38,359 nt of DNA from an uncultured Gammaproteobacteria bacterium (GTDB taxonomy: Bacteria; Pseudomonadota; Gammaproteobacteria; Pseudomonadales; Pseudohongiellaceae). The stretch covers positions 1 through 38,359 of the forward strand of contig CAJXPR010000023.1 in NCBI GenBank assembly GCA_913058135.1. The letters are read 5' to 3'. This document shows, one piece after another, positions 35,485 through 38,359 of this stretch. The number at the start of each line of letters is the position of its first letter. Within the stretch, counting starts at the first letter, position 1. The translations under genes were made by a program, and so were the position numbers. The notes below the pieces were generated by a model. The model worked only from the letters and a program-made list of their open reading frames with translations. It ran no database searches and was not told where the DNA came from.

Positions 35485-36522
35485 ATGATCAAGGCACGTC
35501 AGCACGTCGCTAATTTCACCCTCCTCGGACTGGCGATAGCAATGACCTCATCGCCAAGTCTCGCCCAGGATGCCGAACGCCCGGATCTGGGCGGCTTGTG
35601 GACCAATGCATCATTGACCAACCTCAATCGCCCACAAGGGGTCGACAAGCTGGTGGTCACGCCTGAAGAGGCGCAAATGATCGTCGCCAACACGTCGGTC
35701 GCCGGCCTGCCCATCAACGAAGTTGATGCTCCCGAGGCGCGCACGCCCGGCGAAGCGCCACCGGCAGGCAGCTTTGACTTTGGCCTGCGCGGCTACAATG
35801 ACTTCTGGATTGATCCCGGATCCACTCTGGCGCTGGTGAAAGGCGAGTTTCGTACGTCATACGTGATCGATCCGGAGAACGGTCGCGTCCCGCGGCTGGA
35901 GACCCCTAGAGTAGAGATTGCCCGCAGCTTTGGCGCCCGTTATGTGACCGGCCAGGGCAATGCCGATGGCCCGGAAGCACTGCCGCTGTCCGAGCGCTGT
36001 TTTATCGGGTTTGGCAACACCGCCGGCCCGGGCATGATGGGCACACTCTACAACAGCACCTATCAGTTTGTGCAAACGGACGACTATTTCACCATTCTGG
36101 TGGAGATGAATCACGACGCCCGCATTATCCCGCTGTACGACAATGCCGAAGAGGCGCGGGCCAACACCCGACCAGCCGAACTCAATCAGTGGTTCGGTGA
36201 CTCTCGCGGATGGTATGAAGATGGCTGGCTGGTAGTGGAGACCATCAATATCAACCCCCAGCAGATTGCTGAAAGCTCAGTGCCGATTACCGCCGACGGT
36301 GTCATCACCGAACGCTTCATGCGCTACTCGGACACGGAGATTGTCTACCAGTTCACGGTGGACGACGACAATCTGTACAGTCAGCCGTGGACGGCCGAGT
36401 TAAGCTATCACGCCACTGAAGGCCCCATGTACGAATACGCCTGCCACGAAGGCAACTATGCCATGCCCGGTATTCTTGCCGGAGCCCGTCGCGCCGAGGC
36501 AGAAGCCGCCGGCGAACTGTAA
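35485..36522 (+). CDS. Secreted protein of unknown function
   Basis: A 345-aa protein with a signal peptide (1-27, cut near SLA-Q), probably periplasmic. I do not recognise a named domain. The mature N-terminus DLGGLWTNASLTNLNRPQGVDKLVVTPEEAQ resembles a type of uncharacterised exported protein with a G(I/L)WTN start. Further blocks are RGYNDFWIDPG, GEFRTSYVIDPENGRVPRL, LYNSTYQFVQTDDYF and WFGDSRGWYEDGWLVVETININ. The two cysteines (SERCFIG and YACHEGN) could pair. GGAG lies 8 nt before the ATG. It converges on a TonB-dependent receptor gene with a hairpin between. Confidence 0.8.
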   Translation: MIKARQHVANFTLLGLAIAMTSSPSLAQDAERPDLGGLWTNASLTNLNRPQGVDKLVVTPEEAQMIVANTSVAGLPINEVDAPEARTPGEAPPAGSFDFGLRGYNDFWIDPGSTLALVKGEFRTSYVIDPENGRVPRLETPRVEIARSFGARYVTGQGNADGPEALPLSERCFIGFGNTAGPGMMGTLYNSTYQFVQTDDYFTILVEMNHDARIIPLYDNAEEARANTRPAELNQWFGDSRGWYEDGWLVVETININPQQIAESSVPITADGVITERFMRYSDTEIVYQFTVDDDNLYSQPWTAELSYHATEGPMYEYACHEGNYAMPGILAGARRAEAEAAGEL

Positions 36523-36560
36523 CCGCGACCCCGCGCGCCTGAGCGCACCGCCGAACTTCC

Positions 36561-36590
36561 TGAACGCCCTGAACCCGGGGCGTTCAGAAG
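36561..36590. terminator. Hairpin between convergent genes
   Basis: tgaacgcc (36561-36568) pairs with ggcgttca (36579-36586) around a 10-nt loop, and flanking cttc/gaag extends the stem past a bulge. It overlaps the receptor stop codon and could end transcription from both sides. Confidence 0.6.
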
Positions 36591-38311
36591 GTGGTCTGTA
36601 CGCGCAACGTCAGTCGCCGGTACCGGGAACTGCAGGAATCCTCAATCTCACTGATACTGCCGTCAATGGTGGTGCCGTCATAGCGGCGCCGCTCGCGACA
36701 GCGTGACTGATCCAGGGTATTGTCAGACTCCAACCGCACGGTAATGTCGTCAAAAAACACCTTCGATACAAACATATCCAGCGAGGGATCATTGTCATTG
36801 CGGGTTACGGTGGTGATATCGATATCGTATTCGCCGCCATGAAAAGGATAGCTGTATTCGATACCGTAGTTGAACGCGTATTCGGTGATATCCTGACGGA
36901 ACGCCAGGGAGGCTTCACCGCGGCGATTGATGCGCTGCTCGGTACCCAGAAACGGGTCGGTAATACTGGAGTCGAAAATATTGAGTTCGCCTGACACGAT
37001 GGCATCCGGCAGATCAAAATAGGTCAGCCGGGTGCTGAGGTCGGTAAACACCCCCCAACGTTTTGCATCGCCCACATTACCCACTGCCGAAATCGGTTGG
37101 GCCGGGTCGGTGGTGGCATTGATTCTGCCGATATAATCTTCAATATCGCGATAGAAAAATCGTGTACTCAACACACCGTTGTCATTGGGCAGCCGATACT
37201 CGAAACCCAGCTCGTAACGCATCGCCTGCTCCGGCTCCAGCTCCGGGTTGCCGGCATCGGCGTCCTGCTCGCGGTCGGAATTATTGGCTGTCGCAGCAAA
37301 ATTGGCGAAACTCAGTTGGGAAACATCACGCTCGACGGCCGCGCGAATCTGGAATGAATCGGTCAGATTAAAACGATAGTCCAAAGCTGGCCGCACAAAA
37401 TTGAAGCGCCGGCTATTGTTTACCGTGCCGGACTGGGAAATTTCCGATGTTTCGTACACTACACTGCTTTCCAGGGTCATTCTTTCGTTCAGGGTCCAGT
37501 TGTGAAATACAAAACCTTCGTAGCGGATTTCCTGCACTTCAGTGCCAGGATTTGAGATTCCCGGCAGCGGTGACAGGCCGCCGTAGCGCCCGGATGCAGG
37601 CTCGGTGCCGGCTGAGCTGCCGATAAAAAGACTGGAGTCCAGCTGCGTGTCTGCGCGTTCCAGGCCTATTCGCAAGTCCTGGCTGGATGCTATCGGGAAG
37701 TTGTAATTGCCCTGAACAATGCGCTCACGAGTGCGCTGATTGGATTCGATGAACAGCGTTTTGTCCCGCACGGCGCTGGTCGTCTCATTACCGGTGGTGT
37801 CATCAATGTTGTCGCTAACGACATCAAATCGCTCACGAACATCGTCACGCGTCTGGTCGTTGGCGACAAACAGGAGCTGCAGGCGATGGTCATTGGCAAA
37901 CGTATATTCATAATCGCCGCCGACTTCCCAGTTGAAATGATCATTGTTTACGCTCTCCTCTTCCGCTCTTGCCACAGCGCCGGACTCCCGGCGTTCCAGA
38001 AAATCTCGACGAATCCGCCGGGGGTACCCCGAATCTCCGTAAAGCGCATTGAACTGCATGCGGTGAGGCCCCGCGCGGTAGCTCATATTGCTGGAGAGTT
38101 CCAACACGTCCTGGTCACGGATATTGGACTCAAACAGTGAGCCAACGACCTGGCCGTCGGCATTAAACTGGGTCTCCCGGCTTTGCCGGTTCTCGTAATT
38201 GGGGCGCGCCTGCAGGCCGATCAGGGCCTGGAAATTGCCGATTTGGCGACTGTGGGACACTTCCGCACCCGTTTCAAATACACCATCGTGATTCAGACGG
38301 GCGACCAGTTC
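36584..38311 (-). CDS. TonB-dependent receptor, C-terminal part (5' end missing)
   Basis: About 575 residues of an outer-membrane beta-barrel receptor that takes up ligands such as iron chelates or glycans with TonB energy. Alternating strands with aromatic ends and acidic loops run throughout (for example YEGFVFHNWTLNERMTLESSVVYE, PELEPEQAMRYELGFEYRL). The protein ends in a barrel-type C-terminal Phe (LTLRVQTTF). The plug domain, TonB box and signal peptide are missing because the contig stops. The apparent N-terminus MYKRQ is translated adapter, not protein; the first genomic residue is the following Glu (38311). The ligand cannot be inferred. Confidence 0.88.
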   Translation of the reverse strand, partial: ELVARLNHDGVFETGAEVSHSRQIGNFQALIGLQARPNYENRQSRETQFNADGQVVGSLFESNIRDQDVLELSSNMSYRAGPHRMQFNALYGDSGYPRRIRRDFLERRESGAVARAEEESVNNDHFNWEVGGDYEYTFANDHRLQLLFVANDQTRDDVRERFDVVSDNIDDTTGNETTSAVRDKTLFIESNQRTRERIVQGNYNFPIASSQDLRIGLERADTQLDSSLFIGSSAGTEPASGRYGGLSPLPGISNPGTEVQEIRYEGFVFHNWTLNERMTLESSVVYETSEISQSGTVNNSRRFNFVRPALDYRFNLTDSFQIRAAVERDVSQLSFANFAATANNSDREQDADAGNPELEPEQAMRYELGFEYRLPNDNGVLSTRFFYRDIEDYIGRINATTDPAQPISAVGNVGDAKRWGVFTDLSTRLTYFDLPDAIVSGELNIFDSSITDPFLGTEQRINRRGEASLAFRQDITEYAFNYGIEYSYPFHGGEYDIDITTVTRNDNDPSLDMFVSKVFFDDITVRLESDNTLDQSRCRERRRYDGTTIDGSISEIEDSCSSRYRRLTLRVQTTF

Positions 38312-38359
38312 CTGTCTCTTATACACATCTGACGCTGCCGACGATCTACTCTGTGTAGA
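38312..38359. other. Nextera/Tn5 sequencing adapter (artefact)
   Basis: The last 48 bases are the exact reverse complement of the first 48: Tn5 mosaic end (ctgtctcttatacacatct), Nextera read-1 sequence, the same 8-base index and i5 tail. They create a false ORF start (MYKRQ) for the truncated receptor gene. Confidence 0.98.

Noticed and set aside
38312-38326. MYKRQ start of the TonB receptor
   Set aside because: These codons are Nextera adapter; the gene is cut at the contig end and its true start is missing.
1-38359. 48-bp terminal inverted repeats suggesting a transposon or linear replicon
   Set aside because: The sequence is commercial sequencing adapter with an index, not biological.

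Overview
This 38.4 kb window is a fragment of a gammaproteobacterial chromosome, probably marine or free-living; I do not claim a genus. The evidence is a core of typical gammaproteobacterial genes: rimI behind a HolD-like gene, acnA (AcnA type), fumC, htpX, tamA-tamB, an ACT-domain serB and a TonB-dependent receptor. GC is moderately high, GTG and TTG starts recur, and I see no phage, IS, tRNA or rRNA genes. Both ends (1-48 and 38312-38359) are Illumina Nextera/Tn5 adapter sequence, so the real insert is about 49-38311 and the last gene is cut by the contig end.

Layout. 75-2299 (minus): a HolD-like protein, RimI and a secreted protein with a lysozyme-like E...GIGH signature. 2465-7198 (plus): a quinone oxidoreductase, an acyl-CoA synthetase, a small acidic protein and the proteasome-like hydrolase Anbu. 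Three copies of a structured palindromic element lie between these genes. 7404-15085 (minus): a tight five-gene run, acnA-fumC-semialdehyde dehydrogenase-DUF1704 metallopeptidase-htpX, joining TCA-cycle enzymes to two metalloproteases. 15320-20928 (plus): tamA-tamB, the outer-membrane translocation and assembly module, overlapping by 4 bp.

20929-31869 is the most unusual part. Two divergent operons carry the circularly permuted ATP-grasp / alpha-E / transglutaminase system. The minus-strand operon encodes a giant transglutaminase-DUF2126 protein, an ATP-grasp/alpha-E fusion and a small transglutaminase. The plus-strand operon encodes a stand-alone ATP-grasp, a stand-alone alpha-E protein and a zinc-ribbon metallopeptidase. 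Directly downstream on the same strand, before the first clear hairpin terminator, is a 48-aa gene missed by ordinary size cut-offs. It encodes a peptide with a textbook double-glycine leader (LTQAEVSQVSGG). Since these enzyme families are thought to make and trim peptide bonds outside the ribosome, this peptide is a candidate substrate or product. Anbu, a known genomic partner of the families, lies 14 kb away. A small two-helix membrane protein faces the peptide gene and could be an immunity or helper protein.

31886-38311: the membrane protein, a permuted NlpC/P60 hydrolase, a CPXCG zinc-finger-like protein, a periplasmic PEBP/YbhB protein, SerB, an unknown secreted protein and the C-terminal part of a TonB-dependent receptor.
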